A stretch of 64,000 bases of DNA from Gadus chalcogrammus (lineage: Eukaryota > Chordata > Actinopteri > Gadiformes > Gadidae): contig NC_079426.1 of the NCBI RefSeq assembly GCF_026213295.1, positions 17,214,856 to 17,278,855 of the forward strand, written 5' to 3'. How positions within the stretch are numbered: position 1 is the stretch's first letter; each line of letters starts with the position of its first letter. This document shows, piece by piece, positions 1 to 63,494 of the stretch. The position numbers were made by a program, and so were the translations under genes. The notes beneath the pieces are model-generated. The model made no database searches. It worked only from the letters and a program-made list of their open reading frames with translations, and was not told the DNA's origin.

Positions 1-250
1 ACATAGGTCTTTAAAGCTACTGATGTGGTGGTGCACTAATGTTGCACAGGAGTGTGGATTCTGATGTTGCTGCTGAAGTATGACTGTATGATGCTGAGCA
101 AAGGCTATTTTTTCCCTCTTTCGTTTACCTTACCTTTTCTGTCTGTCACATCGGCTTTGCATGGTTCGCTCTCGGACCGAGGCCTTTTGAGATACAGGAC
201 GACACAGAACCCAAAGAGACGCATGTAAAATGATGCATGAATGCAGTCTC

Positions 251-457
<207 letters not shown>

Positions 458-1437
458 GGTCTAGTCCGGGAGTGCGACCATGCAAACGTACAGCATCAGT
501 AACATGTATATTTAAAAAAGAGAGATCCACAGCATCAATGCTTCAATGTCCTCAACAATTCTTTGCTTTTCACGTTCCTCTTTTCCAATCTTTTTTTTGT
601 CCTTGTTTTCCTGTCTTTGCAATCTGTCCGTACCTCACCCCTAGCCCTAGGATCAGGTAAGACCAGTACAGTAGTCCTGTGTAGTACTCTTAACAGTAGT
701 CGTGGTCGTGGTAGGCGACATTCGTTGTCTGTGTGTGTGACCCTTTAAAGTGTCCCTTCTGATAGCTAACCTGTAACATAACAATCACATGCCGTCACCT
801 GTACACACCAGCCTCATTAACCACTGTCCTCCATTGTGTGTTTGTTGTGCGGTCAATTTGTCGTTTTGTGGTCTTTACACGTTTCATGGATCGTTCATTT
901 TAGTGAATCATTCTTTCATCCTGTTTTCTCTGTCCCCGAATAAGAGTCATTATATTTGCAAAAAACAACAGCTAAGTGGCTATATTTTAATTTTAGTTAA
1001 GTTTATTTTGTGATTGGAAGTAAGTGGAATTTATTGTATGGTTTGTTTGGATCGCAGCAGAAAGGCTTGGTGTGTTGTTTTGTCCAATGGCATTTTCCCC
1101 CATGTTTTGTTTTTAAATGTTTTAATTGTCGTGCCACGTAGCTTCCAGGGATCAAGTACAACAATTCCATTCCCAATCACTTGCGCTTACTCCCTATGAT
1201 ATCCAACAATGCCAGTAATGAACCCCTTTTGTCTCAGTATAACCTATATACACAGTATATATCCCCCCCAGAGATGTCCTAACCGTTTGGTGTTAGAAAC
1301 ACCTCCAGTGTACAGAGACGGAAGTCTGAACAGACTTAACAGCCTTGGAATTTTGTTCTGGCTCTTTCTAAAACACCCGCGTAAACCATGGGACGTTTTG
1401 AGAAAAGACAGACACCCCCTTCCTCATTAGACAGTCA

Positions 1438-1479
1438 GACACACATACACACACAGACACACAGACACACACCCACACA

Positions 1480-1576
<97 letters not shown>

Positions 1577-1578
1577 AC
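1438..1578. repeat. (CA)n microsatellite
   Basis: A CA array with early ACACCC/ACAG interruptions becomes pure from about 1488 to 1570. It is intronic and not linked to a splice site. Confidence 0.96.
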
Positions 1579-2188
1579 AGCAGCGGCAGAGACACAGTCC
1601 AGCAGAACCAAACCACAAAAAAAAAGAGTATAAACATCCCACTCGGTTCCTTGGATTCCAGAAAACACTAAAGTCTCTTTAGTCTCTTTCACATCATGTT
1701 AGGAAAGAAGGTGCAAACAGGCAGAACAGGAGCTAAACAGCCAATGAACACCTCTCAGTCGATGAAGTGACTTGTCAACAGTAGGAGTGAATAGAGTCGA
1801 GCACGAGGGAGGAAGACTGAAGCGGTGCCAAGTAAAGTCAGATGGCAAGACCGCAAGGGGGACAGACATTCAAAACAGGCCGTGAGGAGAACCGACGGGG
1901 ACTGGGTCTTCGGAAAAAAGGCCTGCCGGAACTCAAAAATAGGAATGAGGAGAGCGAGAGGGGAGGGGGGAGAGAGGGGAAGAGGGGGGGAGGATGGCTC
2001 CAGGTCCATTCAGGCCATACAGAGTTGCCTGGTAACTTGGTCGGCAGGGTGGGAAAGGCTGTGCTGAATAAAGGGCTTCTCTCTCTGTGTCTGAATAGCG
2101 TGCCCACTCGAACCTGCTGAGCTCTGCGCTCTCTCCCTCTCGCTCGCCCGATCACACTCTGCACACACTGGCCAACACGCAGAAAAAT

Positions 2189-2272
<84 letters not shown>
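2189..2272. repeat. (CA)n microsatellite
   Basis: About 42 uninterrupted CA units in an ank3 intron. The reverse strand gives a Cys-Val open frame that is not a gene. Confidence 0.97.
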
Positions 2273-2274
<2 letters not shown>

Positions 2275-3438
2275 AGCTTGCATCCTTTGACATATCAATA
2301 CACACAATAGTACAGTCACTAGACTTTGCGCACTCGCGGCATAGATTGTAATGGTTTTGCATAAACATGCGCAAAGTCCCGAGAGTATATTGTAGTATTG
2401 GATGCTCAAATGTGCACTGTATGCTCTTTGCACTCGCGCTGTTCTGAATTCTGTAGCTGAATTTTGCATAAACACACACCTCATGGAATACAGTCATGCG
2501 AATGTAACTGTGTACCCCGCAAACACAGCCATTTGAAATAAACCATACTAGCAGTCAATGACGGGAACCGTTGCAATTCCTTTGCGCTCATGGAAAGACT
2601 ACCGAAGTTGCAACAAAAAATAGAGAGACAAACAAGAAGATCCAGGAGAGCGTTGTACAGCCGTGCCCTCAGCCTGCGAGAGCCACTGCAAACAGGAAGA
2701 CGTCATCACACAGCAATAAAGCAAACTGCAGCATAAACAAAAAGCTAGCATTCTAAACCTTTGTAGCTCTTCGTTGCTATCTAGCTAAAAGCCAGACCTG
2801 GGCCAGCTGCTAATTTGAGTGAGTCATCTCTAAATGTGATCTATATTTAGTCTAAAATTGAAGGTGCAAGATTAGGAAAAGGTGCTTGCCTCATCCTTGT
2901 TGCTGTTGACAATATTCCAATATCCTTTCGGTACCATTCGTAAATAATTGAATTACAAACATTACTGACATACAACGACATCTCTATCCCTTGATATACC
3001 ATACTTCCTAAATTAGAGACTCTCAATTACATATACGAAGCACCATTCCATATTTACCATACTTAGCACAAATTAACCACAACTTTTTCTCAAACTCTGC
3101 CTCTCTCACATAGTGCAAGAAAATCCTCATTCTCACTTCCGTTTCTGAATAACCTTGCACGCATACACCCATCACGACTCCTTCTACAGTGGTGGGCTTC
3201 CACATCATCTCTGCCATTCCTTCTTCCCTCGGACCCTGTTCTTGCCCGGTCCACTCAGCACACACTAGTTCCCTGGAGGTTGCAGGTAGTAACCCTTCCC
3301 TGTTGTGTTTTTTTTTTTTCTTTGTTCCACTGCTTTGTGTCGCCCCATCTCCCCCGTTCCCCCTCCTTCTCCCTTCCTTCCTTCCTTCATTCCTCCTTCC
3401 TCCCCGCGCTGCGCTGGGTGCCGCGTGGTAACATGTAG

Positions 3439-35801
<32,363 letters not shown>

Positions 35802-35821
35802 TGATGGTGGTCTTCTGTTAG

Positions 35822-37054
35822 GTGAGCTCCCTCAACAGCCCACAGCATTAAGCCCGAGGCACATGCAGCGCACATTTTTGTTCATGTTTGTTTGTAACGC
35901 AACCCAGAAAATAAATATAATTGTATTGTTTAATGACGCTAGGCACAAAGAGACCCAAGTCGATTTCTGACGTGGAAATTCAAAAACTGTTTTTACCATC
36001 TGTCAAGCTATGGTGTGCGTTGGGCTAAAGCCTGCCTTCTTAGATGCTTGTTCAAATCTCCCCATACAAAAACATACAAAATTTTTAATTTATTTTCTGT
36101 TAATTAGTTTAAGCAAAGGTACGTTATTTAGCCTGTGTTTCTATGTTACATTGAGCTCCACTCCACTCACCCATATTATAAAGTGACCAAAAGGACATCT
36201 TCCACTAAAAATAATGTCCGTTATCTCCTAAATACCTTGCTGCTTTTAACTGCAACTATAACTATGTCCCCTAGTGTTTGTATTTCAACCGTTCCCCCAC
36301 ACCAGCTTTAACACTGACTTAGCTGAGTTAGCTTTTGCCAGCCCTGTGTTTGTGTGTGTCTTTGTGGGTTTTTTGTTGATGTTTGTGAATGTAGGAGGAC
36401 TTAGGAGGAAAATACACGCGATGCGTGCGTGTTTGTGTGCGCGTGCGTGTGCGCACCTGTCACACAAAGACACACATTGTTGTGTGGGTGTTGTTTGTCT
36501 GTCAATTATATTCTCTATAGAAACAGGCCTAGTAATCACAACACACCTCAGGGTGGCATTGTCCCTCTGACAGCATCTGTGTCTCTTTTTGTCCACCAAA
36601 TCCGACACATGAAAAGAATTTGAGCGCACAACAAAAGAGATTGTGATCCCTCTGGTGAAACCAGATCCCTGCCTCTGTTTATACACCACAAGATGAACGC
36701 ATTGAGTTTCTGTAGGCCGTTTAAAACCAAACGCAATATGTTATGTATGTTATTGCTAAGTTTTGTTTTTTATGCTAATCAGATTCATTGATAAATACAA
36801 TATATATATATATACTTACCATGGAATAGCCAATACACTGTTTGCCCACAGTCCAATTATTTGACTCTCTATGAACACAACAAATTGCATTTAAAGGACG
36901 ATAATCTTTCAATGTCATTGGTAACAGATGTTTCAGTGAAGCCAGGAGAGACCGTTATGTTGATTTGATCACCCAGATCAGATTTGTCATTTAAATACTA
37001 GAATTCTTGTGTGATCTCCTGTGATCTTCTAACACATTGCATTGTGTCTTCCAG
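35822..37054. other. ank3 intron in the 3'UTR
   Basis: Bounded by GTTAG|GTGAGC and GTCTTCCAG at 37054. Contents are AT-rich with a short (AT)n at about 36800-36816. No other feature was recognised. Confidence 0.65.
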
Positions 37055-38550
37055 GTGGGCGGAAAACCACGTGACATGTTTCCCGAGAACAAGAGGGTGC
37101 TGGAGTGCTCCACTGGTTGAGCTTCTCCTCCTTCACTGGCTTTGAACAGAGCCAGAAGAAGCCTTGTTCCACTTCAGCATGCATATGGGAAAACATGCAC
37201 TTCCTGTCAATCAACAGACCTGGAGGTCCCTCCCTTTCCTGTCTGTGGAGCCGAGGAAGATGGTTCTCCTTCCTTCTTTGTTCTACTCCGTATGTGCCAT
37301 TGGTCCAATGGTGTGTTTTGGGGGCTTTTCTGGAGTGCTGTTTGATTGTACCAACCGAATAAAACGACAGACAGAAATATCACAACAACAACAACAACCA
37401 CAACAACACTGGTGCAACCGAACTTGTACTTCCTTGTGTCCAAATATGGCACAAAATGCTCCAGTGGTGGAAGAAATGTAGGAAGTTTGTGAGACTATCA
37501 CGCAAAACAGAACACCTCTGACACTTCAACACTCGCCTTATAGTTTTTTTCTTGGACCCATTATTATCAGGATGTAAATTGTTTGGGTTGTTTTTTTTCC
37601 CCTTTCTTTTTAAAAACTGAACTTAGACGATACTTTTTTCTGTACATAAATTTACAACGTGTAAAATTCTTAAGAAAAAAAGGATAAGCTACAGGTAGAG
37701 AATGCACTGAGATGAGCTAACTTTTCAAGTGCTTTCAAAATTTATTGAAATGGTTCCACTTTTAAGGAAGATTTGAGTGAAATTTCCACATGTTCTTGTA
37801 CAATTAATTATTATAGCAGGTATAATGTTTGTATATGAAAGAAGCTGATTCAATTTTAACAGGAAAATTTCCACACACAAAAAAAGCAAATTTCAGTTAT
37901 TCCCGATGTGGGAATGGATTAAATCCTTTTAGAGTATTCATATTTTCATGCATGCTGTTCACATTATTTTGAGTACAATTTTTACAAGTTTGCAAACACT
38001 GTATTCAAAATTAAATATAAATCCCTTTATCCGTGTAGACATATAGCCCTAAAATTTGTCACCAATTTTATATTTTCGATTTCAAAATGATACCATTAAA
38101 TCATTGGTCATGTTTGGGGATGAGTAAACCATACAAAGAAAAAATACGTTCTATCGCTTCTTGAGGGTCTAATGTCTTGTCTGTCTATGTTAAACGGAAG
38201 GGCAGCTTCTGCTACAGGAAAGAAATCAGCTGAATGTAAATGCTAGTAGGCTGGCTCGCTGTTAAATTATAACTGTGTTGTGTGTATTGGCTATAAGGTG
38301 TAGGAGTCTCTGTCCACTGTTAAACTGTCTGTGTAGCAGTGTGTTGAGTTTGGTTTTCAAAAGGCTGCTGTGGTATTCAATGAAAAACTGGGGCATTTGA
38401 TTTTGGTATTTCCTTTGTTACAAACCTACACACATTAAGGACACATAAAGGCATTTTTTTGATTGTAGCTGAAAGTTAGACAATTGTATGACAACACACT
38501 GGATGGTCAAAGCAATTATTTAAGCATTGAATAAATTGTGTTTAACTCTA
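37055..38550 (+). other. ank3: ank3 3'UTR exon (approximate)
   Basis: AT-rich sequence without conserved coding potential follows the acceptor at 37054. Poly(A) signals AATAAA occur at 37358-37363, 38530-38535 and, farther on, 39067-39072. The second gives a 3'UTR of about 1.5 kb. A CAA/CAACAACAAC run lies at 37382-37410. The next gene starts only about 1 kb later. Confidence 0.65.
38530..38535 (+). terminator. ank3: candidate ank3 polyadenylation signal AATAAA
   Basis: A canonical AATAAA in AT-rich DNA downstream of the last ank3 exon, followed by T/GT-rich sequence. Competing signals are at 37358-37363 and 39067-39072. Only the motif is seen; use is inferred. Confidence 0.5.
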
Positions 38551-39066
38551 AAACTGTGTGATCCTTTTAGACTGAGCGTTTGTACATGCAGTGACGAATA
38601 GAATTGTTTTCAATAAGTCATTGGCAAATCTTACTTTGCATTAGGCACTATTTTTTGTATTGGTTTTGAATAGATGCCCATGTAGTTCAAGTGTGATGTT
38701 CTACTGGTGTGTTGCCTCAGACTTTAGTGTGCAGATGTTTATGATGCCGACATGAACAACTATGTTAAGGACTTTGATTTTATGCAAATGAAGTTAAACT
38801 AGTTTGTCGTGTCAAAATCCCCTTTTCCTGTTATGTCAATCATGGGGGAGGGAATCCTTTGATATGGTTTAACAAATAACTGTCCATTTTGTTTAATATG
38901 TGTTTTCACCAGAACAGATTTTTCAATGTACAATTCTTACTAACACAGCCATTGAAATGTAACTACTTAGCACTTTGGGTTTTCAATCTTCTTTTAGAGG
39001 CTATAGCAGATGGTTCCAACACAAATGTTTTAGACATCTTTAAAAAAACTAAATTAAAACAAACAA

Positions 39067-39072
39067 AATAAA
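39067..39072 (+). terminator. candidate distal polyadenylation signal AATAAA
   Basis: AATAAA in AACAAAATAAAATGCATTG, followed by T/TG-rich DNA (39090-39125). It could serve a longer ank3 3'UTR. It lies about 500 bases before the ccdc6 start codon. Confidence 0.4.
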
Positions 39073-39389
39073 ATGCATTGTCTTTGAAATCACTTTATTA
39101 TGTTTTTGTTTGTTTCTTCCTGTTCAAACCAGGTTCAAACATCAGCGTTCTATCTATGAACAATTATGATCAATTTTCTAAGTGTTTTGCAATGCACATG
39201 ACACAACTGGGATGAATATGAGTCATATTTGAATTGGTGTATCTCACCTTTGCATCATATCATATTTTGGTGTTAAGCTTATACAGACTGGTACTGCATA
39301 GTGTAAGTCATAGATTACCTACCCCCTGCGACCAATTCCAAAATGCCTCTATGGATCCATAAATCACACACTCATGTCTTCTGTAGGTC

Positions 39390-39579
39390 AATGCCGAAAG
39401 CAGCCGTCAGGTGTCGCTGCTTCGTCGCGCGTGGGCAAGGTCACACGGCGTTCCGTTACGAACGTGCGTGATTACTCCACCAGCACCGCGGCCGCCGTCG
39501 TCTCCTCCACACACCACACCGTCGTCTGCTCCACACTCGGTCGTCTCCACACCACACCACACACTGTCACTGCACAGCC
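39390..39579 (+). promoter_or_regulatory. ccdc6: ccdc6 CpG-rich promoter / 5'UTR
   Basis: The base composition changes sharply from AT-rich ank3 3' flank to CpG-rich DNA (GTCGCTGCTTCGTCGCGCGT, GCGGCCGCCGTCGTC). This continues into the first ccdc6 exon, as in a CpG-island promoter. CACACCACACC-type runs lie just upstream of the start codon. The transcription start is not determined. Confidence 0.7.
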
Positions 39580-56987
<17,408 letters not shown>

Positions 56988-58220
56988 GGCCTCCGCCCCA
57001 AGGTGACCCCCGCCCTGCCCCTACCCCCCCGCCAACACGTGTGACATGGAACGCCCCCGGCGCTTACAGCAGAAAGCAGCTTCCATCTTTATCAGCCCCC
57101 CCTCCCCCTCCCCCTCCTCCCGGAAGTCACATGTCTCTTCACGCTCTTCTCTTGCCGACTCCAAACAACAACAGCGCAAAGAAAAATAAAATGGAAACAA
57201 AAAAAAGTGGCTTATGTGGTTTGAAGTTTGCGGGGTGGGGGTAAGGTGGGGGCGGCGCCGGACCAAGGCGCCACGGCACCCTGGATGAAGCTGGCTCCGC
57301 CCCGGGCGGTGCGCAATGTTGGTTAAAACGCTCTTAAAAAGGAATGGACTGACTGAAAATGAAGCGCTTCTGGGATTGGTAGGCTGGTTGTCTGTTCATC
57401 TTCTGTCCTTGTACATGTATAATTGTTCTGTTTTTTTTGTTTTTTTCAGTCATATTATTGTTTTTTTGCTTGGGACTTTTGCCGATTGGAATTGTTGTTG
57501 TGGCACTCATGAGGAACGTGACACAGCATCTCATGGTAGTGTTTTTATTTCTGATTTCATGGATGTTCTGATGAATCAACCGTTGGATGTATAGCTTGAT
57601 AGGCCGGTGGATAGATGTGTCCATCTGCTCCATGCCTAATAATACCGCATTTGATTGCAGTACTGTGCCCCTACCCACTATAGCTCACCTTACTTATTTT
57701 GTCTCTAAAGCATCGTACGCATTCGCCGCCAACAGTTACACGCAGCTCTGATGAGTCTTTAAGCGGAAATGGAGGACTCATCAACTAGGAAACAGTTCAC
57801 TGAGTTACAGGGCGTCGACCAAACCCAACTAGCCACCCGTATATATATCTACATTTTCTTTACGATAAGCAGATCCAAGGCTGTGCTGCCTTAAAAAAAA
57901 CAAATATACACAAAAGATTCAGCAGTGACCTAAAGGAAATCAGATCATCGGTACAAACACAACTTACTCGTCACCTTCGGTAGGCGAGTGATACGGGATG
58001 TTGCAACATATTCACGTCACTTGCGACTCTCCTCCGCTCTTCCTCTCTAGTTCTGAAAGCTTCAATCATCCTATGGATATTCCTCATCAGAAAAAAAAAC
58101 CATAATGCTCTTTACACTAAATATACATACTGCTAAAACATTCGTAATGAATGGTACTGTTGAACTAAATTTCTATGTATGATTAAAAGCTCTTGAAGAC
58201 TACTGAACTGCCTTGTTTTT
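56988..58220 (+). other. ccdc6: ccdc6 3'UTR (approximate)
   Basis: GC-rich at first, then AT-rich. Poly(A) signals: AATAAA at 57185-57190 and ATTAAA at 58182-58187. The second would give a 3'UTR of about 1.2 kb. The end is not certain. Confidence 0.55.
57185..57190 (+). terminator. ccdc6: candidate ccdc6 polyadenylation signal AATAAA
   Basis: AAAAATAAAATGG, about 200 bases after the stop codon, followed by GT-rich sequence (57207-57255). Use is inferred. Confidence 0.5.
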
Positions 58221-60160
58221 ATGAATGGATTGTACTTGGTATATGTTGTGGGACATTTTAGGAATTGGGAAACCATAAATGAAAGTACATATTTACTTGA
58301 TTTCAAACTAGATCAGTCCTGAGTTTCATTAGGTTGAGTCTCACCTTGAACCTGGCACTTGGCTTTTATAACCAATAGAAATCGAATGGGGCCAAACGAC
58401 CCCAAACCAATCAAAACATTGACTTGTAAACAGTATCCAAAGGCACAGCACGAGTCCCTGATTTCTTAAGAGATCTTGTGTTATTTGCACAGCTACACAC
58501 TGTTCTCCATTACAGCTCATGCTGGCTCACTGAAGCGGTCCAAACTGGAATGGAGATTTGAAGGGCAGTCACTGAGCTTGGTTACAGTACAGAAAAAAAC
58601 TGCCCAATTCATACAATCTGTGCGTTTCCCTCTGGGGTGTATCTGGGTATTTGTACGTCCCTGTAACCCTGCTGAGTTTCACAGGAAAGATGGGATAGCT
58701 GGAGTGATGTATTCCAAGATATATTTTCACATGTCAGTGCATTTGTATGATGATCGACGATGCATTAGCGCTTCGGAAAGCTGTGTACAACCTGAATCCA
58801 GCTTGGGTCATTGGGAACCCTTTGCATTGTAGAAAATATGTGTGGTGGACCACTGAAAAGGCTTTACAGTATAATATAAATATGTGCTATACTGTTAATG
58901 TAGTCGTCATTCCGTGAAAGTATTGCTTCAGACTGATGATGGGAACAAAATCTTAAGTTCCCGTCCTCATCACTGATAAGTGACATTATTTTGGGGGATA
59001 CAAAAAGCAAGAATATTGTAATCAAACGTTACTACTTTGTATTGCCTTTTGTGCAGTAAATCAAATATCTTAGCAAGAGAACTCAAGTCGAGCCAGAGGG
59101 GTTAGGTCTGGCTAAGCCTACATCAGACAATATCAGAAAACACATGCCTCTGAATCCCCAATTATTACCAGCTTTATAAAGCATGTCATGAATATAAGGA
59201 TCTCAAAATGCAGCATGAGGGTTTAATTAACTTGTTCTCTTCAACTGTCGCTGTTCAGCGTTAAGGGGATTATAGGGTCTTAGTCGGCCGAACATTCTTT
59301 GCTGTGGACTTTTGACTGTTGGAAAGGCATCAAAGTTCCACAAAGAATTAGTTAAATGTTTTAAATTGGACTATCTGCACACATCTCAAAATCACCATTG
59401 TGATTTTCTGTCATAATTATTTTAGGCCTAACATTATATCTGTTGCCTTTCTCCAGTAGCCTACGGGTTGGGTTAGCGTAGTTGCCTCCACTTTGGTTTT
59501 AGACCACTACCAATATTCCTCTTGTTGCACATAGTTAGACACCAAATATAAATGATGACCAATTTACTCTGAATAGCCACATCAAACTAGGCATTTAGGC
59601 TGCGTGACCTAGGCTATTAGAATCCCATTGGCCAATTATTACTTCTAATAATTGTATCGAAAGGATAATTTCCATACAATTTAGATTATTTTTCAACTCT
59701 GCATTTTTCCTTCTTCATCAAACTCTTCAGAGGAAGGGGCCCAGTGTGAGTTCTGCCCATCCCGAAGCTCATCTGTGACTATTAACTCGTTACCACGTTA
59801 TTGCGTCAGTGCACGTTATTGCGTAGTGCGCTTTACCACGTTATTAAACGTAACATGTAGGCCATTTATTGTGGTATTATTTCTAATCCATTTTAGCAAG
59901 AAGGGCGACTATTTGTATGTCATTTTCCTTGATGTATTGAACACATGTATAAACGGTCATAGGCCTTTTATTTTGTCAAAATTATGAAGCTTATACACAC
60001 AACAAATCATTGTTTTATTTGACTTGGCATAGTATTAAACCGTTTTCAATAATTCCTGGATTTTTTTTCATTTCAGCATGATGATGCTGACATTATTTAA
60101 ATCGCATAATAGCAGTAAACACCAACATAAGGCTCATACCGTCGTTTATTTCCTCAACGG
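58221..60160. other. ccdc6-slc16a9 intergenic DNA, nothing recognised
   Basis: About 1.9 kb of AT-rich DNA. CACGTTATTGCG-type short repeats occur at about 59795-59850. No gene was recognised. Confidence 0.55.
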
Positions 60161-60404
60161 CCAGAATCATATGCGCGCGTCCCACGCTCACTCACAGCTT
60201 CCTCTTGTTTCTTCCGTCGCGCGCGTGAATCCGGCCAGCGAGAACAGCCTTGAACCGGTTTGTTCGGTGGCTGCAAGGCGCCAGCTGTGGGCTTGAGGAG
60301 TCAGACAGCCAGACAAGCCTCAGTGCGGCCACCTCAGGATGCGCGGCATCCGTGGGCGATGACTTTATGTGTATTAGCTCGTGCTGGCTAACGCTGCACA
60401 CCCG

Positions 60405-60632
60405 AGGCTCGATCCAGGGAGAGGACCCTATATCGACCCTCCCTGCAGACTCCATACCCGAGTCTTGATCCCGGGAGAGGACCCCACATGGACCCTCCCT
60501 GCGGACTACAGGACTGAGGCTTGATCCAGGGAGAGGAGGTCCCCACATGGACCCCCTGCGGACTACATACCGGAGTCTTGATCCTGGGAGAGGACCCTAC
60601 ATGGACCCTCCTCCCTGCGGACGGGGAACCTC
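60405..60632. repeat. minisatellite, about 60-bp unit, four copies
   Basis: Units share GAGGCTTGATCCAGGGAGAG or GAGTCTTGATCC-GGGAGAG, then GACCC-ACATGGACCCTCCC, then TGCGGACTACA. They are degenerate and alternate between two subtypes. They lie in the proposed slc16a9 5'UTR/promoter. Confidence 0.85.
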
Positions 60633-60637
60633 CTCAG

Positions 60638-60641
60638 CAGG

Positions 60642-60673
<32 letters not shown>

Positions 60674-60681
60674 TTGTTATT
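60638..60681. repeat. CTG/TTG trinucleotide repeat in putative 5'UTR
   Basis: GCTGCTGCTGCTGTTGTTGC, then GCTGCTGTTGTTGTTATTG, ending right before a candidate splice donor. Confidence 0.88.
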
Positions 60682-60687
60682 GTCGAG

Positions 60688-61675
60688 GTAGGTGCCTCAT
60701 GCAGGCTCATCTTACCATTGTATGGGTTCTGGGTTTGCATTATTGTTATGTTGAGCTCAACTTAAAAAATCAGACGTCGGATTCTCTCTGATATTATGTA
60801 ATTTTTGAAAACATTATATAGTTCCCAAAGCAACAAAAAAAAAAAGGGGAAATTATTGACATTTGGAGTTTCAGGAACCATTTTACAAACAATCATTTGA
60901 CGTGGATCCTTTTTCCTTACTTTATTTAACATGTATTATGGTCATTGCTGTTCCTTTAAAGTAGCGACTGCAGTGGTGGAGTAAACAAAGGCTGGTCGAT
61001 ACATAGGGGTTGATGGGAAGCTTTTGAACGCTCGATGAACTCCTGAGGGGAGGAGAGATGTGCTACTGCAATACTTCTGCAATAGGCTTCTCCGCACACA
61101 GACGCCGTAGATACAACATATTAATGTATAAAGATCGGGAAAGTATCTTTAGATAACGCACAACGCAAATACAAATGTATCTCGTTGTGTCCGTTCGGTG
61201 TCTGACGGTGCAGAATTTGAAGGGGCCAGATTTGAGGTGAATCTATAATATAATCAAAGGCAGACCAACTGTCCAGTTGACGTTCTCTCCTCCTCAAAGG
61301 TGTGGTTTTAGAGAGAGAGAAACAAAAAGGACTGCCCATTATGTGTTTGGTGCAGTCAGTCTACAATCAGGACTTAATACAGTCTAACCTGCCGGCTCTG
61401 CCAGGCAAGCCCTGCCCGCAGCCTTAACTACATCAAGGCTTTGCGTGAGTATGCGTTTTTGAAGGAACAACGAAACAGTCCGTGTTATTCATGTGGAAAT
61501 CAATAACCAATGACTTGTATTTTTTGACCAGTGTTCGACAAAAGTTTATTTTGTGATTACAAAACTTCATTTGATTATGCACCAGACATCTCTCTGGTTT
61601 AATTTATGCATACATGTTTTATTTTACTTTATTGATACTTAGAAATACTAATTCCAACTTTCTTCCCCCCTCCAG
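60688..61675. other. candidate slc16a9 5'UTR intron
   Basis: About 990 bases between the candidate donor at 60688 and the acceptor CCCCCCTCCAG at 61675. No repeat or exon was recognised. Confidence 0.45.
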
Positions 61676-61722
61676 GATCCCCCCTGTGGTTCAGGCCATC
61701 TCTGACCCTGCAGGTCTCCCCC

Positions 61723-61936
61723 ATGGCTGCCACCATGAGGTCCTCCGCCCGGCCGGCGCCCGACGGCGGTTGGGGATGGGTGATCGTTGCGGCCTGCTTC
61801 ATGGCCCAGCTGCTGGCCTACGGCTCCCCGCAGTCAGTGGGCGTCCTCTACCCTGAGTGGCTGAACGCCTTCCAGCAGGGCAAGGGGATGACCGCCTGGG
61901 TGGGCTCCCTCGTGTCCGGACTGGGCCTCATAGCCA
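61723..61936 (+). CDS. slc16a9: slc16a9 (monocarboxylate transporter 9) first coding exon, partial gene
   Basis: SLC16A9/MCT9 is a 12-helix major-facilitator carrier of the plasma membrane, linked in mammals to carnitine/creatine and urate levels. This exon gives 71 residues: [20 protein letters not shown], then [20 protein letters not shown] and [15 protein letters not shown], ending [17 protein letters not shown] is the SLC16 signature leading into helix 1; the rest resembles human SLC16A9 (YGSP-VGVLY-EWL-AF-GKG-TAWVGSL). The acceptor is CCCTCCAG at 61675, giving 47 bases of 5'UTR. ATG 61723 (CCCATGG) was chosen over ATG 61735. The donor is GTGAGT at 61937, phase 1. Later exons lie beyond the window. 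Confidence 0.93.
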
Positions 61937-63494
61937 GTGAGTAGTGGGCCAATGTGTGAACCGTATAGTAGAGAGGATGCTCTTGCTGTGTGGCACTGTG
62001 GGAATAACATCCAGATCCCTTGGATACTTACTGGTAGAATAGAGGATAAACATACGATTCGGTGTTGGGATTACATTGAGGATTGGGAATATTTTGAGCA
62101 GAGAATCAATTTCCAGGGTCCAAAATAAAGCACCCTACTGCCACATGTTAAAGGTATGGTGCAATTCCCCACTCTGTTAAAAAAAACACATCTCTCTTTA
62201 CAAACAGAGTTAGGATAATTATTAAACTCTGGTTTAATGCCCCAAGTCACAGGTCTTCCGAGAACAACAACTTGAAGAGTGTAATTGGATAGGTCAATTG
62301 CTACCAGGTTCTCATATATCTACTCAATATGAAGGTTTTGTTAATTATTTTCATTCTGAAAAGACAATAGTGCAACAGGGAGACTACTTTAAGTGTCACT
62401 CTGCTGTTAATGACTTTGGTGTGGTGTTATTTAAGTGCACAGATTTCACAGGATCAGTAACCAATCTGTTAACCAAAGAGAGTGTGGAACAGTGACTCAG
62501 TTCATTCTAAAATAGATGGAAAGGAGAAATATTTGGACAAAGCAATGATAACATGAAATCCGTCGGAATAAGAAAAAAAAAAGTCAAATATTGGTGGAGA
62601 ATGGCTCTGCGTTGGTGCACTAGACCCACAGGATATTGCAGTCGACAAATCCATATCCATGCTCCTGTCACACATACCTGGTTGTGGTGGGGGTGTTTTT
62701 GTATTCATTACTCAGTCAAAATGTCCAATTGGCCTAATTCAGTCAAAGCTATAATTTTAAACAAACGATTCTCTATTCTCATACAAATTAGAAATAATTG
62801 GACATATTCGTATCATGTTGAACTGAAAATGGATGATGTTGAGGAATATATGACGGCCCTCTTCTGTAGCCAATAGAACCTTTACAAAGAGGCTTCATCA
62901 TAGTTGGAAAAACCGTCACTCATATCACTAATTATTGGTCTCCTGCTTCTAGGTACCAGGACATGGGTAGTACGTTTATCCTCACTAGTTCAGTTTTCTA
63001 CCTGTTCCCTGTTACATTCTAGTGATGGTCGATGCGGATGAGTATTATTGACAAAGATTGTCACTTTCCTTGACTCTGTCACCTTCCTTGACTCTCTGGC
63101 CAGATATTCCCTCGCTTTCACGTCTGGTTTGTGTCTCCACCGATGTTTTCTCTTTGTAGCTTCTCCTGTCCATGGTTTCTGTCAATGAGACAATCATTAA
63201 ATTAATCCTAACCAAATTCTAAACTTTCAAATGATCAAAGCAGAAAAACTGTCAGACTGCAAAATACATGCAAATCCTTTTTATTTCAAATGTTTTATCA
63301 AATTCATTACTCTTTATTTTTTGTCTCAAATCCTACAGAAACCTCCCGGCGGTTTATTCAATAATTTGACACAAAATAAAATAACAAATATTATATATTA
63401 TAAATATTATTGCAGTGATATATTAATTTTTTTACTGCCTCTGCTAATAAATAATCACTTCGATATGACGATTGGAAATAGCGGCCATAACCAC

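Larger units (their letters stand above)
60165..60687 (+). promoter_or_regulatory. slc16a9: candidate slc16a9 promoter and non-coding exon 1
   Basis: CpG-rich DNA begins at about 60165 (CATATGCGCGCGTCCCACGC, TCCGTCGCGCGCGTGAATCC), suggesting a promoter. It runs into a minisatellite and a CTG/TTG-rich stretch ending TTGTCGAG|GTAGGT, a good donor at 60688. This would be a 5'UTR exon joined to the exon with the start codon at 61723. The transcription start is unknown. Confidence 0.5.
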
